From: Candidatus Enterococcus courvalinii
GTDB taxonomy: Bacteria; Bacillota; Bacilli; Lactobacillales; Enterococcaceae
DNA: 64,000 bases
Reading direction: 5' to 3'
Assembly (NCBI RefSeq): GCF_017315945.1
Contig: NZ_JAFLWI010000002.1
Coordinates: 186,001-250,000, forward strand
Shown here: positions 35,832-44,034 of the stretch, piece by piece
Position numbering within the stretch: position 1 is the first letter of the stretch
How the letters are laid out: the number at the start of each line of letters is the position of its first letter
Notes under the pieces: model-generated
Databases searched by the model: none
The model's input: the letters and a program-made list of their open reading frames with translations, nothing else
Told to the model about the DNA's origin: nothing
Program-made: the position numbers and the translations under genes

Positions 35832-35861
35832 GTTTCATATGTCTTATGGACAAAAATAGGA

Positions 35862-35893
35862 AAAGCGATCAATCAATTGATTGATCGCTTTTA
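35862..35893 (+). terminator. Terminator after npr
   Basis: The perfect 14-bp arms AAGCGATCAATCAA and TTGATTGATCGCTT, followed by TT. Confidence 0.9.
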
Positions 35894-36134
35894 TGATTTC
35901 TTTTATTTGTTAGGAAGTCTTATTATCTTGTGTGTATGTCCACGAAGTATTCCAAAAAAGAATAACTAAAAACCATAGGCTACAGTCATACTGTCAAAGC
36001 TATTCCATTTATAACGTGGTTATCATCAATCAAAAAAATGTTGCACTACCATACAAAAAAAGATGGAATAACAAAAACATGATACTATTTTTATGCAGTC
36101 AGAATCGTTATTCAAAAATAGAGGAGGAATCTTA

Positions 36135-36734
36135 ATGAAAAAAGGAATCAAGTCAGGGCTAGCAATTTTCACGATTATGGTATTTGGAATTGTAAGCGGT
36201 AATCAAGCAGTGTCGGCGAGCACGAATGATGCTGGAGCGAAATATGACGATAAACTCGTTACAATCCAGAGTGTGTTAGATCCTTGGTGGGTTGTTGATT
36301 ATGATACAGAAACTTCAACGATATCGACAGATTTGAATCAAGGAATTGATAGTCAAAAATGGCTCATGTCCTATAATGAACAAGAAGATGCTTATTTTAT
36401 TTCTTCACACTATGTTCCTGATGCGCTCGATGAAGGTGAACGATTGAAATATCCTAAATTTTTAATCGCTTCTTCAGTGAAAGATGAACAAGGTAACGAG
36501 GTTATCAATACAGAAGTAGAGTATCCTAATGAACGAAGTTTTTGGCGTTTAGTTGAAGACAACGAACACAAGAATGGAGAAGTTTATTACTTAGAAAATG
36601 TTTTTAATGGGAAAATGATGGACGCGCCAAAGTTACATCTAGGAAAAAAACATCAGCTGATTACATTCCCGAAAAATGGTGGAGATAATCAAAAATGGCT
36701 CATTCAAGTGGAAGAAGCTGTAGATCAAAATTAA
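36135..36734 (+). CDS. Secreted ricin-type beta-trefoil-like protein
   Basis: 199 residues from ATG 36135 after gaggagg. A signal peptide (MKKGIKSGLAIFTIMVFG, cleavage after VSA near residue 28) and no anchor, so it is released. Two QKW motifs (SQKWLMSYN near 75, NQKWLIQVE near 185) and the spacing of Trp residues resemble the QxW repeats of ricin B-type carbohydrate-binding domains. No toxin or enzyme domain is attached. It could be a secreted lectin or surface-binding factor; the fold call rests on motif only. Confidence 0.6.
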   Translation: MKKGIKSGLAIFTIMVFGIVSGNQAVSASTNDAGAKYDDKLVTIQSVLDPWWVVDYDTETSTISTDLNQGIDSQKWLMSYNEQEDAYFISSHYVPDALDEGERLKYPKFLIASSVKDEQGNEVINTEVEYPNERSFWRLVEDNEHKNGEVYYLENVFNGKMMDAPKLHLGKKHQLITFPKNGGDNQKWLIQVEEAVDQN

Positions 36735-36789
36735 GTTGATATTTCATTACATAATATACTTGAATAATGACCGATGATTTGCAAATATT

Positions 36790-36857
36790 AGAGTGCTGTT
36801 TCCTGAATCCCTAGACTTTTGCTTTAGGGTATTCATTTATGAAACAGCACTCTTTTT
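36790..36857. terminator. Long bidirectional terminator
   Basis: GAGTGCTGTTTC and GAAACAGCACTC outer arms with an inner CCCTA/TAGGG stem, between convergent genes. T runs lie on the + side and A-rich sequence on the other. Confidence 0.8.
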
Positions 36858-36858
36858 A

Positions 36859-38766
36859 TTAACGAATAGTGGATAAAAATAATTCAAAATTTTGCGCGTC
36901 AGCTATCTTTTGCTGTAGTTTTTGATTTTCAACTAGATCAGATAAATATTCAAAAAATACTTGGAGCTGCTCTTTATCTTCTTCAGCAACTGCCAGCAGA
37001 AAAATAATTTTGACTGTTGCAGTTTGACGCCAGAAAATCGGTTCTTTCGAGATATAAACAAAAATTTTTGTTTGTTGGATCGACGCATCGATTGCATGAG
37101 GAATGGCAATCAAATTCGTAATATTCGGTGGTGCAATTTGCTCCCGTGCAATCACTTTTGCAATAAAATCTTCAGAGACAATTTCTTGTTCTTGTAAAAT
37201 CATTCCGATTGACTGGATTAATTCGTTCCGCGTGATTTTTTGATCGTTGACGATAAACAAGGTTGGATCAAACAGGCTTAAAAAATGACGTTTTTCTTCT
37301 TCTTCAGCTAAAAGTTTTTCAATTTTCTCCATTCCTTGTTTAATATCTAAAAAGTCAATTTGGATAACAGGAATCTGTTTATTTTTAAGTGGAACTGTTG
37401 AGATAAGAAAATCAATAGTTGTTAACTTTTTTGTTTGATAAGCTGTGTAAGAAATAGTATCAACGATTTCTAACTGATCAGCAAAACGCTTCTTTAACAT
37501 TGCTTCAATCAGCCGGCTTGTCGAGACACCTTGACCACAGACAACTAAAATCCGTTTTTTATCTGCTGTGTGCGCTTTTTTTCGTTCGATAGCTGCTGCA
37601 ATGTGTAAAGCTAGGTAACCAATGTCATCTTCTGTGAACTCAAAAGTGCTTAGCCACTTACTATTATTTGTTGCCAAAACTGCCAGCTCAAAAGCATACG
37701 AAAAATTCTTTTTGATCTCCGATAACAGGGGATTTTTTTTATTTTTCATAATTTCCTTTAACGTCAGATAACTAGAAAAATGAATAAAGAGATCTTTTCG
37801 CAAAACTTCATCTTGTTGCAGATCTTCGCCAATCATTTCGTTAATTTCTATTAACATCTGGTCAATGAATTGATAGATTTTAGTTGTTTGACTACTGGAA
37901 TGTTGTGGCTGTTGTAAATCTAAAAAAAGATGGTTCTGTAGCCAAATTTCATCTTGCAGATCAAATCTAACTTGATTCTTTTTTTCAATTGTTGCTAAAA
38001 GTTCTCTGATTGAAGACTGAATTTTTTCATCGATGATAAAAAAACTGGAAACAGCTTCAAGATGATGCTGATTTTTCACTCGAAGAATAGCAATTGCCAA
38101 ATGGATAACAAAGTTTTTTCGGTGGTAGTCAGAAATCTTATACAAATCAGGTGGAAAGTAATCTGTTACTAATTGAGATAGTTCGACTAAATTGATCTCG
38201 TGAAACAGCTCGTATTCATTTCGTGAGAACTGTGAGATATAACTTTCAAAATTTTTTTCAATCAATTGATCTGAAATTACTTGACGAATGGCTGATTCTT
38301 CCCCAATGAGTTTATACCCAATGTTAACTTTTGAAGTGATTTTGACCTCATAAGAAGCAAGTAATAAACGAAGCTGACGAATATAACCTAAGATCGTCGT
38401 TCGCCCAACATACAATTGATTGCACAGTTCATCTAATGTTTTTTCTTTCTCTGAAAATAAGAATAAAAATAATAATTGCCTGATTCGGTCTTCAGAAGTT
38501 TCTAGTTGATGGGATGGGGTGGTTGATTGTGAATGTAGCTCAGTAAATAGTTCTTGAACATTTTCTTTTTGTAACATTTCGTATCCCACACCTCTTTTGA
38601 GAACGACTGTTGTATCATATTTTGATAGAAAATCATTTAGTTCTTTCAAATCATTTCTGATTGTTCGCTTAGAAACCGAAAAATCAGAAGCCAGTTGCTC
38701 ACTGGAACAATTTTTTTCGCTATAGAGACGCTGAAACAACTGATTTAACCTCTTGTACGCAAACAT
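36859..38766 (-). CDS. PRD-domain PTS-regulated transcriptional activator (BglG/MtlR family)
   Basis: 635 residues from ATG 38766 (MFAYKRLNQLF), behind aaggggga; nine upstream codons lack a ribosome-binding site. Domain order: N-terminal HTH (SSEQLASDFSVSKRTIRNDLKEL), second HTH (LDELCNQLYVGRTTILGYIRQL), two PTS regulation domains (residues about 180-400), an EIIB-like domain with CGQGVSTS near residue 415, and an EIIA domain with phospho-His in AIPHAID near 565. Phosphorylation by the PTS tunes its activity. It is divergent from the UlaABC-like PTS operon, which it should activate. Confidence 0.87.
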   Translation of the reverse strand: MFAYKRLNQLFQRLYSEKNCSSEQLASDFSVSKRTIRNDLKELNDFLSKYDTTVVLKRGVGYEMLQKENVQELFTELHSQSTTPSHQLETSEDRIRQLLFLFLFSEKEKTLDELCNQLYVGRTTILGYIRQLRLLLASYEVKITSKVNIGYKLIGEESAIRQVISDQLIEKNFESYISQFSRNEYELFHEINLVELSQLVTDYFPPDLYKISDYHRKNFVIHLAIAILRVKNQHHLEAVSSFFIIDEKIQSSIRELLATIEKKNQVRFDLQDEIWLQNHLFLDLQQPQHSSSQTTKIYQFIDQMLIEINEMIGEDLQQDEVLRKDLFIHFSSYLTLKEIMKNKKNPLLSEIKKNFSYAFELAVLATNNSKWLSTFEFTEDDIGYLALHIAAAIERKKAHTADKKRILVVCGQGVSTSRLIEAMLKKRFADQLEIVDTISYTAYQTKKLTTIDFLISTVPLKNKQIPVIQIDFLDIKQGMEKIEKLLAEEEEKRHFLSLFDPTLFIVNDQKITRNELIQSIGMILQEQEIVSEDFIAKVIAREQIAPPNITNLIAIPHAIDASIQQTKIFVYISKEPIFWRQTATVKIIFLLAVAEEDKEQLQVFFEYLSDLVENQKLQQKIADAQNFELFLSTIR

Positions 38767-38950
38767 AATTATCTCCCCCTTATTTGTTATCATATATAGG
38801 AATGTTCTGAATTACAATTGGCAGATTTTGGTAAGAAATCAAAAGCTGGGAAAAGGCTTACAACATCAAGGCACTATGAATTATTTTGAAAGTTGTCGAA
38901 TGATTTCCATTTAATAACGGAAGTCGTTGAACTAAAAAATTCATCTTTTT

Positions 38951-38976
38951 CCACTTTGAAAGGGAAAGAGAAGTGG
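38951..38976. promoter_or_regulatory. Inverted repeat upstream of the UlaABC-like PTS operon, candidate activator site
   Basis: CCACTT (38951-38956) and AAGTGG (38971-38976) are separated by 14 bp, about 55 bp before the EIIA start codon, in the divergent control region. Position and symmetry suggest a site for the PRD regulator. Confidence 0.4.
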
Positions 38977-39028
38977 TATCGAATGTATGCGATTTCATTT
39001 ATAGTATGGATAGCGAGGAGGTAATCGA

Positions 39029-39496
39029 GTGAAAGAAATCGAACAGAACTATTTGTGTGAAAATCATTTAGTCTTCCAATCAAAGGTGGCTAATTGGGAA
39101 GAGGCAGTCAACTTAGCTGCAAGACCTTTGTTACAAGAACGAATCATTGAAGAAAAATATATTCAGGCAATGATTAAAAACGTTCGAGAAATGGGTACGT
39201 ACATTGTTTTAGTACCACGAGTTGCAATGCCTCACGCCCGGCCAGAGGCAGGTGCTTTAGGGACAGGATTTAGTATTTTGAAATTAGCTGAGCCAATTTC
39301 TTTTGGCGATGCAAAAGAGGTGTATTTAATTATTTGTCTAGCAACGGATAATAATGAAGCGCATCTAGCAATGCTTCAAAAAATTTCTGCACTAATTGAT
39401 GAAGAGGAAAAAGTCGATGCATTACTAGAAACTTCGACAAAAAAAGCATTTATAAAACTAGCAGAAATGTTTATCAAAGAAGAGGAGGAATTTTAA
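39029..39496 (+). CDS. PTS EIIA component (mannitol/ascorbate class)
   Basis: 155 residues with a GTG start, 10 nt after gaggagg. The phosphorylated histidine is in AMPHARPEAG near residue 69, typical of the Mtl/Fru-class EIIA used with UlaABC systems. It relays phosphate from HPr to the EIIB encoded 1 bp downstream (TAATG overlap). Confidence 0.85.
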   Translation: MKEIEQNYLCENHLVFQSKVANWEEAVNLAARPLLQERIIEEKYIQAMIKNVREMGTYIVLVPRVAMPHARPEAGALGTGFSILKLAEPISFGDAKEVYLIICLATDNNEAHLAMLQKISALIDEEEKVDALLETSTKKAFIKLAEMFIKEEEEF

Positions 39497-39777
39497 TGAT
39501 CAAAATTATTACAGTGTGTGGAAATGGAATTGGTAGTAGTAATTTGTTGGCAATGAAAATTAATCAGATTGCGAAAAAGAATGGGTTTGAAGTTGATGCG
39601 AAATCCAGTGATTTTAATGCAGCGTTAGGCGAAGAGCCTGATCTTTTTGTAACAGTTGATGAATTTGCCAAACAGTTTCCTGCAAACAAAAAAGTTGCTG
39701 TTGTTAGAAGTTACGCAGACAAGAAAAAAATTTCAGAAGACATTTTACCGGTATTAGAAGAACTAAGTAAAGGGTAA
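39496..39777 (+). CDS. PTS EIIB component (UlaB/SgaB-like)
   Basis: 93 residues. The phosphorylated cysteine sits in the N-terminal P-loop ITVCGNGIGSSNL (Cys near residue 7). Its start overlaps the EIIA stop by 1 bp, behind gaggagg, so translation is coupled. The fold and length match lactose/ascorbate-type EIIB proteins. Confidence 0.85.
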   Translation: MIKIITVCGNGIGSSNLLAMKINQIAKKNGFEVDAKSSDFNAALGEEPDLFVTVDEFAKQFPANKKVAVVRSYADKKKISEDILPVLEELSKG

Positions 39778-39839
39778 TCAGTTATCTTATATGGCCGTAT
39801 AAGAAGATTAAATAGAACAATAAAACAGGAGGATTCATA

Positions 39840-41210
39840 ATGGAATTTTTGGAATTTCTCAAGGATATGTTTAGTGAACCAGCAATTTTGATGGGGTTAG
39901 TTGCTTTGGTTGGCTTGGTTGCAATGAAAGCACCTGGACACAAAATTTTAACCGGAACATTGGGTCCAATTCTTGGTTACTTAATGTTAGCAGCAGGGGC
40001 AGACGTTATTAGTGGAAATCTTGATCCACTTTCTCAGATGATTGAAAAAGGATTCCACATTACAGGAGTAGTGCCAAATAATGAAGCTGTAACTTCTGTC
40101 GCACAAAAAATTCTTGGTGTTGAGACAATGTCGATTTTAATTGTTGGACTGATTGTTAATTTATTAGTCGCACGTTTTACCCGTTATAAATATGTCTTTT
40201 TAACTGGTCATCATTCATTCTTTATGGCGTGTTTATTATCGGCAGTGTTGGGTGCAGTTGGCTTTTCTGGAACTTCTTTGATTTTAGTCGGTGGCTTTTT
40301 CTTAGGTGCATGGAGTGCAATCTCGCCAGCAATTGGTCAAAAATATACGCTTCGTGTCACTGATGGTGATGAAATCGCTATGGGACACTTCGGTTCGATT
40401 GGTTATTATTTATCAGCCTTTATTGGTAGCATCGTTGGGAAAGGTTCAAAGTCGACAGAAGACATTCAAGTACCAGAAAAGTTTGGGTTCTTACGAAACA
40501 CGACAATTTCTACAGCATTAACGATGGTGATCTTTTACTTGATCTCCGCGATTGCGGCAGGACCTGAATTTGTTTCGACTTTGTCAGATGGGAAATCACC
40601 ATATTTGTTCGCAATTCTTTGCGGATTAAAATTTGCAGTAGGCGTTACAATTGTTTATTCTGGTGTCCGTATGATTCTTGCTGATTTATTACCTGCATTT
40701 CAAGGAATTGCGGATAAAGTCATTCCAAATGCTGTACCAGCTGTTGACTGTGCTGTATTTTTTCCATATGCACAAACAGCAGTTATCATTGGCTTTATTT
40801 CAAGTTTTGTCGGTGGCTTGATTGGCATGTTCATTCTCGGTGCTTTTGGTGGTGTGTTGATTATTCCAGGATTAGTTCCACACTTTTTCTGTGGTGCAAC
40901 TGCAGGTGTCTACGGCAATGCGACAGGGGGACGACGTGGTGCAGTGGTTGGTTCCTTCGTCAATGGCTTATTCTTAGCCTTTTTACCAGCCTTGTTACTA
41001 CCAGTTTTAGGACAGTTAGGGTTTTCAAATGCAACCTTTGGTGATTTTGACTTTGGCTGGATTGGTATTTTATTAGGAAAAGTTGGTGGTCAATTTGGAC
41101 AAACGGGAATTTATGTCATCATTGTGGCAGTTCTAGTCGCTTTGATTGCCCCAAGTATTATTCGACCATCCAAAACAGCAATTAATAATGAAGAAATGGA
41201 GCTTGATTAA
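39840..41210 (+). CDS. PTS EIIC component, UlaA/SgaT family
   Basis: 456 residues and about eleven membrane spans, with UlaA-family stretches such as GHHSFFMACLLSAVLG and GATAGVYGNATGGRRGAV. It imports its sugar or sugar acid with phosphorylation by the EIIA/EIIB encoded just before. Ascorbate is the founding substrate, but none of the ascorbate catabolic genes (lactonase, decarboxylase, epimerases) is nearby; an aldolase gene follows instead. The substrate is therefore open. It starts after caggagg. Confidence 0.87.
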   Translation: MEFLEFLKDMFSEPAILMGLVALVGLVAMKAPGHKILTGTLGPILGYLMLAAGADVISGNLDPLSQMIEKGFHITGVVPNNEAVTSVAQKILGVETMSILIVGLIVNLLVARFTRYKYVFLTGHHSFFMACLLSAVLGAVGFSGTSLILVGGFFLGAWSAISPAIGQKYTLRVTDGDEIAMGHFGSIGYYLSAFIGSIVGKGSKSTEDIQVPEKFGFLRNTTISTALTMVIFYLISAIAAGPEFVSTLSDGKSPYLFAILCGLKFAVGVTIVYSGVRMILADLLPAFQGIADKVIPNAVPAVDCAVFFPYAQTAVIIGFISSFVGGLIGMFILGAFGGVLIIPGLVPHFFCGATAGVYGNATGGRRGAVVGSFVNGLFLAFLPALLLPVLGQLGFSNATFGDFDFGWIGILLGKVGGQFGQTGIYVIIVAVLVALIAPSIIRPSKTAINNEEMELD

Positions 41211-41211
41211 A

Positions 41212-41928
41212 ATGAATTTTAACCTTGATATTTATTCAGATGGTGCAGTGATTGAAGAGATGTTGAAAATGAAAACTGCTGGAATCGTTTCGGGATTTAC
41301 AACTAATCCTAGTTTGATGAAGCAGGCGGGAATTACGAATTATGTTGCTTTTGCAAAAGAAGTATTAGAAAAAGTTGAAGGATTACCTATCAGTTTTGAA
41401 GTTTTTGCCGATGATTTTGCAACAATGGAGAAGGAAGCTTTGAAACTCGCCGAATTGGGTGACAATGTTTATGTCAAAATTCCAATCATGAATACGAAAG
41501 GCGAGGCATCGACCGAATTAATCCAGCGATTATCAGAAAAAGGATTGAAACTTAACATCACAGCTATCATGACTTTAGAACAAGTAGAAACTACAGTTGA
41601 TGCATTAGCGAAAGGTACTGAAAACATTGTATCGGTTTTTGCCGGACGTGTTGCTGACACCGGGATTGATCCATTACCATTGATGGAAAACTCGTTGGAG
41701 ATTTGTCGCCATAAAGAAGGAACCAAATTACTTTGGGCAAGTTCCAGAGAAGTTTATAACATCGTGCAAGCAGAACAGTTAGGGGTTGATATTATTACCG
41801 TGACACCTGCAATTCTTTCTAAATTGTCGATGTACCACATGGACCTGAATGAACTTTCGCTGGAAACAGTCAAAATGTTCAATCGAGATATCCAAACGTT
41901 AGGATTTACTATTTTAGATGAAGAATAA
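41212..41928 (+). CDS. Transaldolase / fructose-6-phosphate aldolase-like protein
   Basis: 238 residues from ATG 41212, 1 bp after the EIIC stop. TIM barrel of the small transaldolase (TalC/FSA) family: GFTTNPSLMKQAG, the Schiff-base lysine in VYVKIPI near residue 89, LNITAIMTLEQ and FAGRVADTGIDP. It splits or transfers a three-carbon dihydroxyacetone unit. Cotranscription with the UlaABC-like PTS suggests it cleaves the phosphorylated product of the imported sugar. Confidence 0.85.
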   Translation: MNFNLDIYSDGAVIEEMLKMKTAGIVSGFTTNPSLMKQAGITNYVAFAKEVLEKVEGLPISFEVFADDFATMEKEALKLAELGDNVYVKIPIMNTKGEASTELIQRLSEKGLKLNITAIMTLEQVETTVDALAKGTENIVSVFAGRVADTGIDPLPLMENSLEICRHKEGTKLLWASSREVYNIVQAEQLGVDIITVTPAILSKLSMYHMDLNELSLETVKMFNRDIQTLGFTILDEE

Positions 41929-41943
41929 CTGATCAAACTAAAA

Positions 41944-41988
41944 AAGAAGCTTGAAGCAATCCGTTGATTGTTTTAAGCTTCTCTTTTT
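41944..41988 (+). terminator. Terminator after the UlaABC-like PTS/aldolase operon
   Basis: AGAAGCTT and AAGCTTCT outer arms with an inner CAATC/GATTG stem, then TTTTT. Confidence 0.82.
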
Positions 41989-42004
41989 ATCAGTTTTTAC
42001 TAAA

Positions 42005-42394
42005 CTAGTTAGCAGTAACTAGTTTATTTTTTGCTTTCTCAGGTAAGTCTTTTTGATCAATTGTATTGGGGCCTTCGATGATTCGTTTTTTACTCATGGT
42101 TACTTTGACATACGAATTAGGAACTAATGGTTGAGCATTATCATTAGAAATTTGGATGTTTCGTTTTTCAGTTTCGCCGTCTTCCTTAACAAAAGTCAAG
42201 TCGTAGTCGTAAGAATACCAAGGACTATTGTCGCCAATCCCACTTTCACTTTTGTGTTTTACTTTAGCTGGGACTTGGTTTGGGACATGTGCATAGGCGA
42301 CTTCGCCAACATAAGTATCTTGATAATATTGATAACCTTTAAATCCACCAAATGCCAATAATGCCAAAAATACTAAGCCAATTACTTTTTTCAT
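42005..42394 (-). CDS. YxeA-family small exported or membrane-anchored protein
   Basis: 129 residues. The N-terminal hydrophobic segment (KKVIGLVFLALLAFGGF) acts as signal anchor. The rest is a small beta-rich domain of the YxeA/DUF1093 type (YYSYDYDLTF-like alternation, YVKVTMSKKRIIEG). These proteins are often encoded next to ABC exporters or bacteriocin loci; none adjoins here. The function is unknown. It starts after aaggtg. Confidence 0.7.
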   Translation of the reverse strand: MKKVIGLVFLALLAFGGFKGYQYYQDTYVGEVAYAHVPNQVPAKVKHKSESGIGDNSPWYSYDYDLTFVKEDGETEKRNIQISNDNAQPLVPNSYVKVTMSKKRIIEGPNTIDQKDLPEKAKNKLVTAN

Positions 42395-42716
42395 TTTATC
42401 ACCTTTTCTCCTAGGAATATGTTCTAGTATAGCAAGGGTACTCCAAGTTTGGGCTAACAGGGCGCTAACAGTTTTGCAAGATAAACAAATGTAAAAATGA
42501 ATCCTAAAAAGGAGAAACTACGCATTCATTTGACCTCTCTTTTAACTATAACTATTCACTGGAAAAAACGAAAATTCGTGCCTTCCTATTTAAAAATAAG
42601 AATGAAGGTTGAAGTAGTAGAGGAGCGATTTGAGATATAAAAAATAAAAAACACTGTGAAAGAAACAGTGTTTTTAAAAAAACGAATTTAGTTTTAGAGA
42701 TGATTTCTTTAATTTA
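42395..42716. other. Intergenic interval with a terminator
   Basis: 320 bp. It holds the yxeA promoter region on the right of that gene and the terminator of the Mrr-like gene. No frame with a ribosome-binding site is seen. Confidence 0.4.
42649..42676. terminator. Terminator of the Mrr-like gene
   Basis: AAAACACTGT and ACAGTGTTTT arms with A and T runs. For the minus-strand gene ending at 42717 the A run on the left gives the needed U tract. Confidence 0.8.
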
Positions 42717-43544
42717 TTAAAAGTCAGACCAGTCAGAGTCATCATTTTCTATTAAGTTTGGTAGTGGCTCTGAAGAAACCGTCTCAGACTCAATAGAAGG
42801 AGAAAGACTTTCTAAGTTTTCAGATTCATTTTTAGAATTACGATCAGCAGAATATTTATCACTTAAATATTCTTTTAAAGTATCGCGATCCCATAATTCA
42901 ACATTTCCCTCTTGTGCAAGCTGTTTCGCACTTGCAGAAAAATAGTTATTTGAAATTACGCTAACTTTATCAAGCTTGTAAAATGTTTTTCCTGCCAATA
43001 CTTGTTGAACGATGCTGTTTCCAAGTACACTTGAATGTTTTCGGCATTGAAAACCATAAGATGTCGTTCCCATTGTGGCAAGTAAGTCTAGTCCTTGGTT
43101 ATCTGAATTAACAGCATTATTAATGTCACTGTAGCCAATTTTTTTTAAGAGTTGTTCACAGTATCGTCCAAATTCAACTTGAGTTAGTTGATCAATTTTT
43201 TGTAGTTCAAATTCAAAACTCTTCCGCTGTACACGATCCATCTCGTGAACTATTTTCTTTTTTTGTTTGTTTAAGTCTTGAAGTTCATTTTTTATATGTT
43301 TTTTTTCAGCAGCTGAGTGCTCAATTTCTTGATTGATTTTATTTAGATGATTCAGTCTTGAGTGATCAAATCCTAATTTCTCTAATAGTATTAGTCGAAG
43401 AAATTTTGGCAGAATAAAGTAAGCAAATACAAGGCTAATCCCAAAACCTCCAAGTCGTTCACTTAATGTACTACTTGCATCAAATAAAAGAGCAATCCCC
43501 GAAATACCAAAAAGTGCTGCCATAATAATTCTAAAAGTTTTCAT
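42717..43544 (-). CDS. Membrane-anchored Mrr-like restriction-endonuclease-fold protein
   Basis: 275 residues: two short membrane helices (about 3-22 and 32-52), a coiled coil (65-115) and an Mrr-type nuclease domain (118-225). The nuclease core is seen in FGRYCEQLLKKIGY, the acidic residue in QGLDLLA, FQCRKHS and the helix IVQQVLAGKTFY. The usual QCK catalytic lysine reads QCR with a Lys next to it, which may weaken catalysis. A Ser/Glu-rich tail follows. Such anchored Mrr proteins may cut foreign DNA at the membrane, but the role is unproven. Confidence 0.7.
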   Translation of the reverse strand: MKTFRIIMAALFGISGIALLFDASSTLSERLGGFGISLVFAYFILPKFLRLILLEKLGFDHSRLNHLNKINQEIEHSAAEKKHIKNELQDLNKQKKKIVHEMDRVQRKSFEFELQKIDQLTQVEFGRYCEQLLKKIGYSDINNAVNSDNQGLDLLATMGTTSYGFQCRKHSSVLGNSIVQQVLAGKTFYKLDKVSVISNNYFSASAKQLAQEGNVELWDRDTLKEYLSDKYSADRNSKNESENLESLSPSIESETVSSEPLPNLIENDDSDWSDF

Positions 43545-44034
43545 TTAATATGCCTCCAATTTTTATTTTCTTTTTCATAGTAAGAACATAACTATCCAAT
43601 CTGTTAAATAGGCATTCAGAATTATTTATATTCCTAAGTTTTTTCACAAAGGAGAAGAAAGTAGTGCTAATTATAGTTAATAATTCATGTTTCCCCTAAA
43701 AAAAGGACTAGAATATTTAGTTATTAAAAAATATCATTTTTGTTATTTCTTTTTTAATTATACACTAAAAAAGTTTAGCCTTTTAATAAAACAAAGAGTT
43801 ATGTAGCTATTAAAACCCCAAAAAATATAATGGCTTACAAAAAAAGCGGACCAATAAATAGTCCACACTTAAAGTCATAAAATAGTTTTTCTTTTACATC
43901 TTTATTATACCGCAAAAAAAATTGTAATTGTAGCCTTGTTTTTGACCTGAAGTGGCTGTAAACTGCTATTCCGTAGATAAATCATTTACGACACATTTTT
44001 AGTAATTTATAAAATAGGCAAAGGGCGTGTTTAC
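43545..44034. other. Gene-free interval before helD
   Basis: 490 bp, very AT-rich, with several short A and T runs. I see no frame with a ribosome-binding site, no repeat longer than about 10 bp and no clear promoter; the helD promoter must lie near its right end. Confidence 0.35.
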
